Of a DNA stretch of 64,000 bases, positions 8,152-15,676 are shown piece by piece. The first letter of the stretch is position 1; every line of letters starts with the position of its first letter. Made by a program: the position numbers and the translations under genes. The notes beneath the pieces were generated by a model. That model had not been told where the DNA came from. It worked only from the letters and a program-made list of their open reading frames with translations, and did not search any database. The stretch spans positions 1-64,000 of the forward strand of contig JAZSRY010000063.1 in assembly GCA_045538735.1 (NCBI GenBank), in the 5' to 3' direction. The stretch comes from SIG459 sp045538735. Its GTDB lineage: Bacteria > Bacillota > Clostridia > Oscillospirales > Oscillospiraceae.

Positions 8152-8733
8152 ATGAAAAATATTTTCAGTCTCATGATGGCACTTTTGTGCATACTTCTTT
8201 TGGCTTCCTGCGCGGCTGAAAAGCCCCATGCCGATGTGATGCAGCTGACGGCTTACAGCAGCCTTGATGAATTCCTCGCCGAGGGCTCGGCGGAATACAG
8301 CGAAATACGTATCCCCAGCTCATTACCTGAGGATTATAAGCTTTACAAGATAACAGCCGGGTCCGATGTTGCCTTCTGGTACTTGCCGGAAGAGTATCTT
8401 ACTGACAAGGACACCCGTACTGATGCAGAGGCTTTTCAGAAGCACTTCATGTATATCGACTCCATAAACGCTTCATTTGACACATTTGTAAAACAGCTGG
8501 GAGGACATCCATCCAATCTGGTAGAGGACAAATATTTCATAACATACACCTCAAGCTGTATGATCAACTGGGAAGAAGACGGCAGACTTCTGAGCCTTTA
8601 TCTGCCCGCAGATATGGAAGTGGCCGACGGGATGATAATTTCAAACACCGTAGATAAAACTTCTGTAACAGAAATTATAACTCTTGATGGGCTCTGCCGG
8701 ACTGCGCAAATCAGGATATCCGGGAACGAATGA
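8152..8733 (+). CDS. Lipoprotein of unknown function, 193 aa
   Basis: MKN, a hydrophobic run and the lipobox LLASC (C20) mark a lipoprotein. The mature part is acidic and holds no motif I recognise. A ribosome site AAGGAGGGC precedes the ATG. It follows the GNAT gene by 25 bp and ends at a strong terminator (8741-8770). Its signal peptide resembles that of the lipoprotein at 6513-7418, but the mature parts do not look alike. Confidence 0.75.
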   Translation: MKNIFSLMMALLCILLLASCAAEKPHADVMQLTAYSSLDEFLAEGSAEYSEIRIPSSLPEDYKLYKITAGSDVAFWYLPEEYLTDKDTRTDAEAFQKHFMYIDSINASFDTFVKQLGGHPSNLVEDKYFITYTSSCMINWEEDGRLLSLYLPADMEVADGMIISNTVDKTSVTEIITLDGLCRTAQIRISGNE

Positions 8734-8740
8734 TAAATAA

Positions 8741-8770
8741 AAAAACCACCGAGAAATCGGTGGTTTTTTT
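8741..8770. terminator. Bidirectional terminator between lipoprotein gene and rplS
   Basis: The stem CCACCGA / TCGGTGG with a GAAA loop is flanked by A-runs and T-runs, so it reads as an intrinsic terminator on both strands. It serves the plus-strand lipoprotein and the minus-strand rplS, which converge here. Confidence 0.9.
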
Positions 8771-8783
8771 ATCGGGCTTTAGC

Positions 8784-9128
8784 TTACAGGCGCTCCTTGA
8801 CCTTAGCGGCCTTACCCACGCGGTCACGCAGGTAGTAGAGCTTAGCTCTGCGAACCTTACCTCTGCGGACGGTCTCGACGGAGACGATGCTGGGAGAATG
8901 AACAGGGAAAACCTTCTCGCAGCCGACGTTGTAGGAGATACGACGTACGGTGATGGTCTCGTTGATGCCGCCGTGCTTCTTGGCGATGATGATGCCTTCG
9001 TAGGCCTGGTTACGCTCACGAGAACCTTCCTTAACGCGGACGGTAACACGGACGGTGTCGCCGACGTTCATGGTGGGGAGCTCGGGCTTCATGTACTGTG
9101 CAGTCAGGGTTTTGATGAGATCTGCCAT
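8784..9128 (-). CDS. rplS: 50S ribosomal protein L19
   Basis: A 114 aa L19, located at the 30S-50S interface of the ribosome. The conserved blocks VGDTVRVTVRVKEG, RNQAYEGIIIAKK, VRRISYNVGCEKVFP and RRGKVRRAKLYYLRDR are all present. A 94 nt leader with pairing elements precedes it, and it is followed by an intrinsic terminator, so it is transcribed alone here. Confidence 0.97.
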   Translation of the reverse strand: MADLIKTLTAQYMKPELPTMNVGDTVRVTVRVKEGSRERNQAYEGIIIAKKHGGINETITVRRISYNVGCEKVFPVHSPSIVSVETVRRGKVRRAKLYYLRDRVGKAAKVKERL

Positions 9129-9222
9129 TTTTATATTTCCTTCCTTTTATAGACGTTCATACCGGAGGGCAAAAGGCCGCGGAAGCGGACCGTCTTATTC
9201 ATTCATGCTTGCTTCGCAAGCC
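9129..9222 (-). promoter_or_regulatory. Candidate L19 autoregulatory leader
   Basis: The untranslated region of rplS folds on the minus strand: a small hairpin GCTTGC-GAA-GCAAGC comes first, then AGACG near the middle pairs with CGTCT close to the ribosome site, enclosing a GC-rich inner stem (GTCCGC / GCGG). L19 leader RNAs bound by their own protein are known in low-GC Gram-positives; assigning this leader to that class is inference from position and shape. Confidence 0.4.
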
Positions 9223-9227
9223 GCTAT

Positions 9228-9256
9228 ATAATAACACACTGATTCCGGAAATGCAA
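9228..9256 (-). promoter_or_regulatory. Promoter of rplS
   Basis: TTGCAT (9251-9256) and TATTAT (9228-9233) on the minus strand are spaced 17 bp apart, about 100 bp upstream of the L19 start. The -35 box lies in the short gap after the upstream DUF2344 gene. Confidence 0.75.
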
Positions 9257-9263
9257 TACTTTT

Positions 9264-9923
9264 TTAACGGAAAATCTCCATATTTTCATCAAAAATTTCA
9301 AGTCTTTCAAACTCTGCGAAGTCGGGAGCGATGCTCTCCGCCTTCTGGCGAAGGGCAGACACAAGATGCTCGGGATTGAGGGTGGGCTCCTGGGCGCTGA
9401 TAACAGCGCGGAGGGCAACGCAGTCCTCCCCTGCTTCAAAGCTTATCTCGCGGATGGCGGGGGCAATATCAGCCTGACCCATTCCTCTTTTGGTCTTTTT
9501 CTCTATAACGATGCTTTCGGCGGAGAAGAAGGCACGGAGAGCTTCCGCCATTTCTTCGAGAGGGCGCTCATCGTATTCAAAGCGACCCACGACAGAAAGC
9601 CACTTAAGCTCCTTAACCTTGCGCTCAGCCTCATAAACCTCAAGAGCCTCGATGCCCTCGGGCATTGCAGCGCTGAGGCGAGCGGGCATTTCGGAAAGCT
9701 CCGCATCGGCGGTGAGCTGGAAATCCATAAGCTCGCAGGAGCTGGAGCAGCCAACGGAAAGGGGCAGCAAAATGGATATCTGGGCATGGGGATTGAAGCC
9801 CTCGGAATATTTGAGGGGGTAGCCTGCGCGGAGGAAAACTCTCTGCATGGTACGCATAAGGTCAAGATGGGAAATATAAACGGCCTTGCCCTTTTTGGCA
9901 AAACGAAGACGCAGCTTACTCAT
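9264..9923 (-). CDS. DUF2344 protein, partner of radical SAM enzyme
   Basis: A 219 aa protein of the DUF2344 (TIGR03936) family. The opening KLRLRFAKKGKAVYISHLDLMRTMQR and the SEGFNPHAQISILLPLSVG block are diagnostic. In other genomes the same domain is often fused to, or encoded next to, the radical SAM protein found here upstream. The ATG at 9923 has AGGAGG 8 nt before it; an alternative GTG at 9932 lies inside that site. It overlaps the radical SAM gene by 8 nt, suggesting coupled translation. The reaction is not established. Confidence 0.85.
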   Translation of the reverse strand: MSKLRLRFAKKGKAVYISHLDLMRTMQRVFLRAGYPLKYSEGFNPHAQISILLPLSVGCSSSCELMDFQLTADAELSEMPARLSAAMPEGIEALEVYEAERKVKELKWLSVVGRFEYDERPLEEMAEALRAFFSAESIVIEKKTKRGMGQADIAPAIREISFEAGEDCVALRAVISAQEPTLNPEHLVSALRQKAESIAPDFAEFERLEIFDENMEIFR

Positions 9924-11748
9924 TGCAGACACCTCCTGTCAGTTTGTTAGCGCCGCAGCCGCTGCACTTCACGCTGCAGTCAGGGCTGAGTTCTGCGGCA
10001 TAGGCCTTATCTCTTTCGCGCCAAAGATGAGCCTTGCGTACACCCATATCGATGTGATCCCAAGGGAGAACCTCATCCTTTGCTCTTTCTCTGGTGGTGT
10101 AAAAAGCGGGATCAACGCCGCATTTTTCAAGGGCATCGGTCCAGCGCTTATAGTCGAAGAAATCGCTCCACGCCTCAAGTCTTGCGCCACTGCGCCATAC
10201 TTCCTCGATGACATCCGCTATGCGGCGGTCACCCCGGGAGAGGACGGCTTCGATAACGCTGGTTTCCGCATCATGCCAGTTATATGTGACATTTTTTGCG
10301 GTCATATGCTCGCGGAGGAGCTTCACCTTGCGGAGATATTCCTCGGGGCTGACCTGAGCCTCCCACTGGAAGGGACTGTGTGGCTTGGGAATAAAGCAGG
10401 AGGTGGAAACGGTAATACGCACTCCTCTGTCCTTATTGGTGGAATGCTGGCGCCACATCCATACAACGCTCTTTGCCATATCAGCGATAGCAAGGACATC
10501 CTCGTCGGTCTCGGTGGGAAGACCCAGCATGAAATAAAGCTTGATATTATTCCAGCCGCCGGAGAAAGCAACCTTGCAGGTTTCCATCAGATCCTCATGG
10601 CGGACATTTTTGTTTATGGCATCGCGAAGGCGCTGTGAGCCTGCTTCGGGAGCAAAGGTGAGACCGCTTTTGCGGACACGCTGCACCTTCTGCATAAGAT
10701 CCATGGAGAAATTATCGGCGCGGAGGGAGGGCAGTGCGAGGCCGATGCTGCGGGGCACGCAGTAATCCTGCAGACCGTCACAAAGAGCCTCAAGGCCGGG
10801 ATAATCACTGGAGGAGAGAGAGGAGAGAGTTATCTCCTGATAGCCTGTGTTTTCAAGGCTTTCAATGCCCTGCTTTATAAGGCGCTCATAGTTGCGGGTG
10901 CGCACGGGGCGGTAGATATGTCCCGCCTGGCAGAAACGGCAGCCGCGGATGCAGCCGCGGAAAAGTTCCAGATTGACGCGGTCATGGACTATCTCGGTGG
11001 AGGGTACTATCTGGTTTGTGGGGAAATAACTCTCGTCAAAGTTTTTCACTATGCGTTTAGTCACCTTTTCGGGAGCGCCTTCAAGGCGGCGCATCTCCGC
11101 AAGAGTGCCGTCAGCATTATATACGGGCTCATAGAGGGAGGGCACGTAAACACCCTCGATTTTGGCAGCTTCCAGAAGGAAGGCTTCCTTAGTCCAAGCT
11201 TCTTCCTTTGCGCGGATGAGAAGCTCCAGAAGCTCATTATCCATCTCCTCACCTTCGCCCACCAGCATCACATCCATGAAAGGTGCCATGGGCTCGCTGT
11301 TGCAGCAGCTTGTACCGCCGCAGAAAACGAGGGGCAGAAGGTTCTTTCTGTCCTTGCTGCGGAGGGGAATGCCGCCCATATCAAGCATATTGAGGACGGT
11401 GGTATAGGCCATCTCATAGCCGATGGAAAAGCCGATTGCGTCAAACTCGCTGAGAGGGTCGCCGCTTTCAAGGGCATAGAGAGGAAGATTTGCCTTGCGC
11501 ATCTCCTCTTCCATATCCGACCAAGGGGCGAAAACGCGCTCGCACCATACATTGGGCATGGAGTTCATAGTGCCGTAAAGAATGCGCATTCCCACATTGC
11601 TCATGCCGATTTCATAGGTATCGGGGAAGCAGAATGCCATACGCAGGCTCACTGCATTTTTGTCCTTGATTATTTCGTTATATTCGCCGCCGGTATAGCG
11701 GGCAGGTTTCTGCACCTTAGGCAGAATTCTTTTAAGCTTGGAATTCAT
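9916..11748 (-). CDS. TIGR03960-type radical SAM protein with B12-binding-like N-terminus
   Basis: A 610 aa radical SAM protein. The cluster cysteines are C266, C270 and C273 in FRGCIRGCRFCQAG. The N-terminal 200 residues resemble a B12-binding fold (SIGYEMAYTTVLNML, FCGGTSC, GEGEE). The C-terminus ends in a cysteine motif (CSVKCSGCGANK). This family is widespread in Clostridia next to DUF2344, often near rplU/rpmA or ribonuclease G, and probably modifies RNA or a ribosomal component; the exact reaction is not known. The start has CAGGAGAGCGCT in front. Confidence 0.85.
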   Translation of the reverse strand: MNSKLKRILPKVQKPARYTGGEYNEIIKDKNAVSLRMAFCFPDTYEIGMSNVGMRILYGTMNSMPNVWCERVFAPWSDMEEEMRKANLPLYALESGDPLSEFDAIGFSIGYEMAYTTVLNMLDMGGIPLRSKDRKNLLPLVFCGGTSCCNSEPMAPFMDVMLVGEGEEMDNELLELLIRAKEEAWTKEAFLLEAAKIEGVYVPSLYEPVYNADGTLAEMRRLEGAPEKVTKRIVKNFDESYFPTNQIVPSTEIVHDRVNLELFRGCIRGCRFCQAGHIYRPVRTRNYERLIKQGIESLENTGYQEITLSSLSSSDYPGLEALCDGLQDYCVPRSIGLALPSLRADNFSMDLMQKVQRVRKSGLTFAPEAGSQRLRDAINKNVRHEDLMETCKVAFSGGWNNIKLYFMLGLPTETDEDVLAIADMAKSVVWMWRQHSTNKDRGVRITVSTSCFIPKPHSPFQWEAQVSPEEYLRKVKLLREHMTAKNVTYNWHDAETSVIEAVLSRGDRRIADVIEEVWRSGARLEAWSDFFDYKRWTDALEKCGVDPAFYTTRERAKDEVLPWDHIDMGVRKAHLWRERDKAYAAELSPDCSVKCSGCGANKLTGGVCNE

Positions 11749-11848
11749 AGCGCTCTCCTGAAAAAATTGTCATATTATTTTATAACAGCACTGCAGGAAA
11801 AGCAATAGCGTAAAATTGACACAGAGGATAAACAGCTTCAGAAGCGGC

Positions 11849-12391
11849 TTATCCCCTGTTTTTATTATTGAACCACATAAGCCACAAAGCAATGGCAAAA
11901 AGAGAAAGCCAGCCTCTGCTTATCCATAAAGCAAATGCAGCCGCTGCAATGACAAAGCTTATTACCCGAGAAATTTTGCAAAAAGCCTCCCCTATGGCAA
12001 GCTGCGCCAGCCTTCCCCCGTCCAGCGGAAGCACAGGAATGAGATTAAATACAGAAAGCGCAAGGCTCATCTCTCCGCTGAGTCGGCAGTATTCATAGGG
12101 TACCATAATGCACACTGCAAAATAAATAAGCCCTGCTAAAGGTCCCGCCGCCAATGCGGCAGCGCCCCAGACTCCGCGCAGGCTGCCCCAGTAGTCCATC
12201 TCAAGACCGAAGATACCAACTCGCAGGCAGCGCAGTCTTAATCCGCCCATTTTCATCGCCAGAAAATGTCCCAGCTCGTGAACCGCAACAGCAGGCAGCA
12301 CAATGGCAACGAAGCCCCTTTCATCAAAAAAATAGATGAGGGCAAAAGCCAGAAGCGCCGCAGGCTTTATATCAAGTTCAAAGTCCTTCAT
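11849..12391 (-). CDS. SpoIVFB-like site-2 metalloprotease (M50)
   Basis: A 180 aa membrane-embedded zinc protease. The zinc motif HELGH is at 38-42 and the second ligand block LPLDGGR at 121-127 (D124). Several hydrophobic segments surround them. The size and the direct coupling to an M23-domain gene match the spoIVFA-spoIVFB arrangement, where the protease releases the mother-cell sigma factor K during sporulation. The start ATG directly abuts the upstream stop (TAA then ATG). Function in sporulation is inferred from context; no CBS domain is present. Confidence 0.8.
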   Translation of the reverse strand: MKDFELDIKPAALLAFALIYFFDERGFVAIVLPAVAVHELGHFLAMKMGGLRLRCLRVGIFGLEMDYWGSLRGVWGAAALAAGPLAGLIYFAVCIMVPYEYCRLSGEMSLALSVFNLIPVLPLDGGRLAQLAIGEAFCKISRVISFVIAAAAFALWISRGWLSLFAIALWLMWFNNKNRG

Positions 12392-13192
12392 TTAGTTGAC
12401 ATAATATTCAGGATTCACATATACTCCGTTTTTGCTCAGTTCAAAATGGAGATGCGGCCCCGTCACAAGTCCCGTGTCTCCGACGAGGGCGATTTTATCC
12501 CCTGCGGACACCTTGTCGCCCTCCTCCACATAGAGGATGCTGCAGTGGGCATAAAGGCTTTTCCAGCCGCCTTTGTGCTCCACGGTTATATAATTTCCAA
12601 AACTTTCGCAGTAACCTGCGAAGCTGACCTCGCCATCGGCAAAGGCATAAATAGGCTCCCCCGTCCACGCAGCAAAGTCTGTGCCGTAGTGGAAGCGGAT
12701 ATCGCCGTGGATGGGGTGGGTGCGGTATCCGAAGCCAGAGGAGTGCATCCCTTCAACGGGTACTCGGTAATCTTCCTTGAAGACATAGTAGGCGTAGCTT
12801 GCTTTTTCCGGCAGTTCATATTCCGAATATTCTTCCTGACTTTCCAAAAATACCGCCACCGCCGCGGGAAGGGGCACCGTCTCCTCTCCCTCGCTTGTGC
12901 CAAACTCCGTTTCCAGCTCAGCAGCGCTGGCGAATGCATGTTCAACGGTCATTAGTGGATAAGAACGCGAAGACTCCTCTTCACTTTCCTTTTCAATGGT
13001 CTCCTCCCATTCGCCCTCGAAAAATCCTATATCGCTGCCAACATCACTGAGAACCTCCCTATACTCCGTCCCCCACTTAAAAACGGCTTTTGTTTTCGTG
13101 ATTATATTGTCTGTAATGTTCGGAAAAAAAGCCTTAACTGCAAAAAGAGCAGCCAAAATCAATGCAGCGATTATAAGCTTTGTTCTTTTCAT
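12392..13192 (-). CDS. Membrane-anchored M23 peptidase domain protein (SpoIVFA-like)
   Basis: A 266 aa protein with an N-terminal membrane anchor (about 5-22), a linker rich in Glu and Ser (about 55-125) and a C-terminal LytM/M23 domain. The zinc ligands H168, D172 and H249 (in GPHLHF) and H216 are all present, so the domain may be catalytically intact. Its position directly before the M50 gene suggests a SpoIVFA-type partner that anchors and restrains the protease; SpoIIQ-like or cell-wall hydrolase roles are alternatives. The ATG at 13192 follows AAAGGAGC; an ATG 21 nt upstream lacks a site. Confidence 0.75.
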   Translation of the reverse strand: MKRTKLIIAALILAALFAVKAFFPNITDNIITKTKAVFKWGTEYREVLSDVGSDIGFFEGEWEETIEKESEEESSRSYPLMTVEHAFASAAELETEFGTSEGEETVPLPAAVAVFLESQEEYSEYELPEKASYAYYVFKEDYRVPVEGMHSSGFGYRTHPIHGDIRFHYGTDFAAWTGEPIYAFADGEVSFAGYCESFGNYITVEHKGGWKSLYAHCSILYVEEGDKVSAGDKIALVGDTGLVTGPHLHFELSKNGVYVNPEYYVN

Positions 13193-13287
13193 ATCATAGC
13201 TCCTTTGAAGCATAGCCTGAGCAATATTCTGCTCTTCATATACATATTCTAACCAAAAAGGAATAAGAACAAGCCTTAGGAAAGTTC

Positions 13288-13316
13288 TTGACAGCCCCTC
13301 GAATTAACACTATAAT
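13288..13316 (+). promoter_or_regulatory. Promoter of tRNA-Pro
   Basis: Consensus TTGACA (13288-13293) and TATAAT (13311-13316) are 17 bp apart, and the tRNA starts 15 bp after the -10. Confidence 0.9.
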
Positions 13317-13330
13317 GAACAAGCATTTAT

Positions 13331-13406
13331 CGGGGTGTAGCGCAGTTGGTAGCGTGCATGGTTCGGGTCCATGAGGCCGTGGGTTCGACTCCCGCCACTC
13401 CGACCA
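13331..13406 (+). tRNA. tRNA-Pro(CGG), CCA encoded
   Basis: A full cloverleaf can be drawn: acceptor CGGGGTG pairs with CACTCCG, D-stem GCGC/GCGT, anticodon stem CATGG/CCATG with loop TTCGGGT, variable loop AGGCC, T-stem GTGGG/CCCGC with loop TTCGACT, discriminator A and genomic CCA. The anticodon CGG reads the proline codon CCG. A consensus promoter precedes it and an intrinsic terminator follows. Its 3' end is duplicated downstream (13551-13582). Confidence 0.95.
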
Positions 13407-13408
13407 AA

Positions 13409-13446
13409 AAACGGAGTTCGTCTTTTGACGGACTCCGTTTTTTATT
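13409..13446 (+). terminator. Terminator of tRNA-Pro
   Basis: A stem of about 12 bp (ACGGAGT-CGTC side against GACG-ACTCCGT) is followed by TTTTTTAT on the plus strand, starting within 3 bp of the tRNA CCA. Confidence 0.9.
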
Positions 13447-13457
13447 TCGCGTAATCC

Positions 13458-13482
13458 GTGGGAGTCGGACACACGGCCTCAC
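13458..13482 (-). repeat. Inverted, degenerate tRNA-Pro 3' fragment
   Basis: The reverse complement of this 25 bp stretch matches the variable-loop/T-arm part of the tRNA-Pro gene (13371-13395) at 21 of 25 positions. It is followed by a small hairpin with T-run (ACGCC-GAA-GGCGT, 13486-13503). It looks like a decayed copy in opposite orientation. Confidence 0.6.
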
Positions 13483-13520
13483 AAAACGCCGAAGGCGTCT
13501 TTTTAATATCATGGCCGCAT

Positions 13521-13556
13521 ACGGCCGTCGCGGCGTCTGCGCCGCAAGACGGCCGT
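13521..13556 (+). repeat. Strong GC hairpin joined to tRNA fragment
   Basis: Two nested perfect stems (9 bp ACGGCCGTC/GACGGCCGT and 6 bp GCGGCG/CGCCGC), a TCTG loop and a 2 nt AA bulge form a 15 bp hairpin. Its 3' arm runs directly into the tRNA-derived 32-mer at 13551, replacing the normal 5' half of the tRNA. Confidence 0.6.
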
Positions 13557-13582
13557 GGGTTCGACTCCCGCCACTCCGACCA
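13551..13582 (+). pseudogene. Truncated tRNA-Pro 3' half with CCA
   Basis: These 32 bp are an exact copy of 13375-13406, the T-arm, 3' acceptor strand and CCA of tRNA-Pro. No matching 5' half is present; a GC hairpin takes its place. A separate terminator follows at 13584-13624, as it would behind a real tRNA gene. It may be the remnant of a tandem tRNA duplication or of an element that used the tRNA 3' end as its attachment site. Confidence 0.8.
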
Positions 13583-13583
13583 C

Positions 13584-13624
13584 GTCGTCGCGGACTATGT
13601 ATTGTTCGCGACGACTTTTGTTTT
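13584..13624 (+). terminator. Terminator after truncated tRNA copy
   Basis: A 12 bp stem (GTCGTCGCGGAC / GTTCGCGACGAC, one G-T pair) with an 8 nt loop and TTTTGTTTT tail. Its sequence is unrelated to the terminator of the intact tRNA. From here to the hairpin at 13711 I see no gene. Confidence 0.85.
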
Positions 13625-13710
13625 CAAAGTCATCGCTCATTCACTTCGTCGCTCCTCCTTTTCAAATCGAACCCACTTCGTTGGGCTTAGATTTGGTTTT
13701 TAAGCTGCGA

Positions 13711-13745
13711 AAAGGGGGGATACCAAATCGGTATCCCCCCTTTTG
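13711..13745. terminator. Hairpin upstream of alpha/beta hydrolase gene
   Basis: A 14 bp stem of AAAGGGGGGATACC with its complement, a loop of 5 nt and a short T-run. It lies before the promoter of the next gene and would end any transcript from the tRNA region. Confidence 0.7.
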
Positions 13746-13773
13746 TATATTATTATCCCGTACACGTTTGATG

Positions 13774-13801
13774 TTGACAGTTTGGCATAGTTCAATATAA
13801 T
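13774..13801 (+). promoter_or_regulatory. Promoter of alpha/beta hydrolase gene
   Basis: TTGACA (13774-13779) and TATAAT (13796-13801), spacer 16 bp, 30 bp before the start codon. Confidence 0.85.
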
Positions 13802-13831
13802 TAAATTACAAACAACAAAGGGGGCAACACT

Positions 13832-15628
13832 ATGAAGAAAAAAAGCGCAAAGTTCTGGGTTTGTATAGCTCTTATCATCTGTCTTATCAGTTCTGTGGGC
13901 GCCGCGATTTTCCAGACGGATTTCGGCGGCATCGAATATCATGACCTCAGCTTTGTTACTGAAAGCGGCCACACCCTTGACGCACTTCTCCTTGTCCCAA
14001 AAAACGTCAGCCCTGAAAACAAGGCTCCCGCAATCGTTGTCAGCCACGGCTGGTTCAACAACCGCGAGATGCAGGACCTCAACTATGTTGAATATGCCCG
14101 CCGGGGTTATGTTGTTATGGCTATCAGTATGTACGGCCACGGCGATTCCCAGGTTATAGAGAGCAACACATGGTGGGACGACAGCAACAATGCCAACGGA
14201 CTCTACGATGCTGTTAAATATGTTGCCTCCCTCCCCTATGTTGACGCAAGCTGCATCGGCGTTACCGGCCATTCTAACGGCGCCCTTGCCTGCCGCGAGG
14301 CAGTATTGCAGGATTATGAGGGACTTATAGCCTCTGCCCTTCTGGTATCCAACGATGCGGTTTACACTGACGAAAACGGCAATTATTACAATATGTTCGG
14401 CAGCAGAGACGCGGCAATTGTCGCCTGCCAATATGACGAGTTTTTCCACCGTGTTGACGGGCAGCCCCCCAGAGAATATATCCACCAGGCCACCGCCCAG
14501 TCCTTTCTGAATTTCGGTGCCGATCCCGCCGGATTGGAAACAAGAATAGCCGATGTTTTCTATACTCAAACCATTGAAGGCAAAGAGACAATCCGTGCTA
14601 TCCATAATCCCCCAATCATCCATCCCTGGGCTCATTTTTCCACCGGTGTTGTTGCCTTCAGTCTTGACTTCTTCGATGCCTCTCTCGGCGCTCCCAAGGC
14701 TATGGACAGCAGAAACCAGATTTGGCCCGTGAAGGCCGCCTTCAATGCCCTTGGAATTATCGGATTTTTCATGTTCACCGTCTTTGCGGCAATATCGATG
14801 CTGGATCTGCCCTTCTTTGCCGAGCTTAAGGCGGCAAATCCCGTTCTCCCTCGCCCCGCTTTTGATGGGAAGGCAAAGAGAAGCTATTTTACAAAGCAGA
14901 TAATCGCCGCTCTTTTCAGCATAGTGGCTTATCTTGTTGCCTTTGTAATAGGTTATATTTTGTGGCAGTCCAAATTCTGGAATCAGGGCGCTTCCAGAAT
15001 AATCGGTCTCTGGTCTGTCTTCTGCGGTCTCTTCGCAATTTGGATGTTCCGCATCGGACGCAAAAAGAACCCCATCGACAAGTTTGAAAGGGGCGTTAAA
15101 ATCACCTGGCGCAAGCTTTGGAAAAGCCTTGTTCTTGCCCTTGCCACCGTCTGCGCAGCCTTCGGTATAGTTTATCTCTCCGACTATCTTTTCCTCACCG
15201 ACTACCGCCTTTGGTGCTTTGCCACCATTCGCGCGTTCAGTCCCGACCATATAGCTATGATACTGCGCTTCGTTCCCTTCTGGCTGGTTTATTACATCGC
15301 AACCAGCGTTGCCGGAAACTGCTATAATTTCACAGCCATGGGCAAAAACGGACGAGGCAGCGTTATCTGGAATATGTTCTTCCTATTCCTCGGGCCTGCA
15401 GTTATGATAGCCGTTCAGTACATAAAGTTCTTCATAAGCGGCTATATGGTTCTCGACCCAATCAGCGGCATTATGGGAATATGGCTCTTCCCCATTGCCA
15501 TTATCCTTCCCCTCTCTGGATGGGTTAGCCACAAGATCTATATGAAGACCAACAATCCCTATATCGGCGGCATAATAATGGGCTTTATCGCCTGCATACT
15601 CACCGTTACCAACACCCTCACCGGCTGA
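13832..15628 (+). CDS. Membrane alpha/beta hydrolase with C-terminal multi-span region
   Basis: A 598 aa protein combining an extracytoplasmic alpha/beta hydrolase domain and a polytopic membrane part. An N-terminal hydrophobic segment (about 9-27) leads into the hydrolase: SHGW at 71-74 for the oxyanion hole and nucleophile elbow GHSNG with S148. From about residue 305 several hydrophobic segments follow, separated by basic loops (RKKNPIDKFERGVK). The domain looks like the dienelactone hydrolase/BAAT branch. The start has AAAGGGGGC before it. The gene is monocistronic, with its own promoter and a UUCG-capped terminator. The substrate is unknown; an esterase acting at the cell surface is the likely type. 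Confidence 0.8.
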   Translation: MKKKSAKFWVCIALIICLISSVGAAIFQTDFGGIEYHDLSFVTESGHTLDALLLVPKNVSPENKAPAIVVSHGWFNNREMQDLNYVEYARRGYVVMAISMYGHGDSQVIESNTWWDDSNNANGLYDAVKYVASLPYVDASCIGVTGHSNGALACREAVLQDYEGLIASALLVSNDAVYTDENGNYYNMFGSRDAAIVACQYDEFFHRVDGQPPREYIHQATAQSFLNFGADPAGLETRIADVFYTQTIEGKETIRAIHNPPIIHPWAHFSTGVVAFSLDFFDASLGAPKAMDSRNQIWPVKAAFNALGIIGFFMFTVFAAISMLDLPFFAELKAANPVLPRPAFDGKAKRSYFTKQIIAALFSIVAYLVAFVIGYILWQSKFWNQGASRIIGLWSVFCGLFAIWMFRIGRKKNPIDKFERGVKITWRKLWKSLVLALATVCAAFGIVYLSDYLFLTDYRLWCFATIRAFSPDHIAMILRFVPFWLVYYIATSVAGNCYNFTAMGKNGRGSVIWNMFFLFLGPAVMIAVQYIKFFISGYMVLDPISGIMGIWLFPIAIILPLSGWVSHKIYMKTNNPYIGGIIMGFIACILTVTNTLTG

Positions 15629-15641
15629 TAGTTTCATACAT

Positions 15642-15676
15642 AAAAAAGTCCTGAACTTCGGTTCAGGACTTTTTTA
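15642..15676. terminator. Bidirectional terminator between hydrolase gene and murF
   Basis: AAAAAAGTCCTGAAC and its complement enclose a UUCG tetraloop, with A- and T-runs on both flanks. It serves the convergent hydrolase and murF genes. Confidence 0.92.

Noticed and set aside
13551..13582. A second functional tRNA gene
   Set aside because: No 5' acceptor strand, D-arm or anticodon arm can be drawn upstream; only the 3' 32 bp are present.
13346..13803. Short open frames over the tRNA-Pro region on both strands
   Set aside because: They cross the tRNA, its terminator and the tRNA fragments and encode no known domain.
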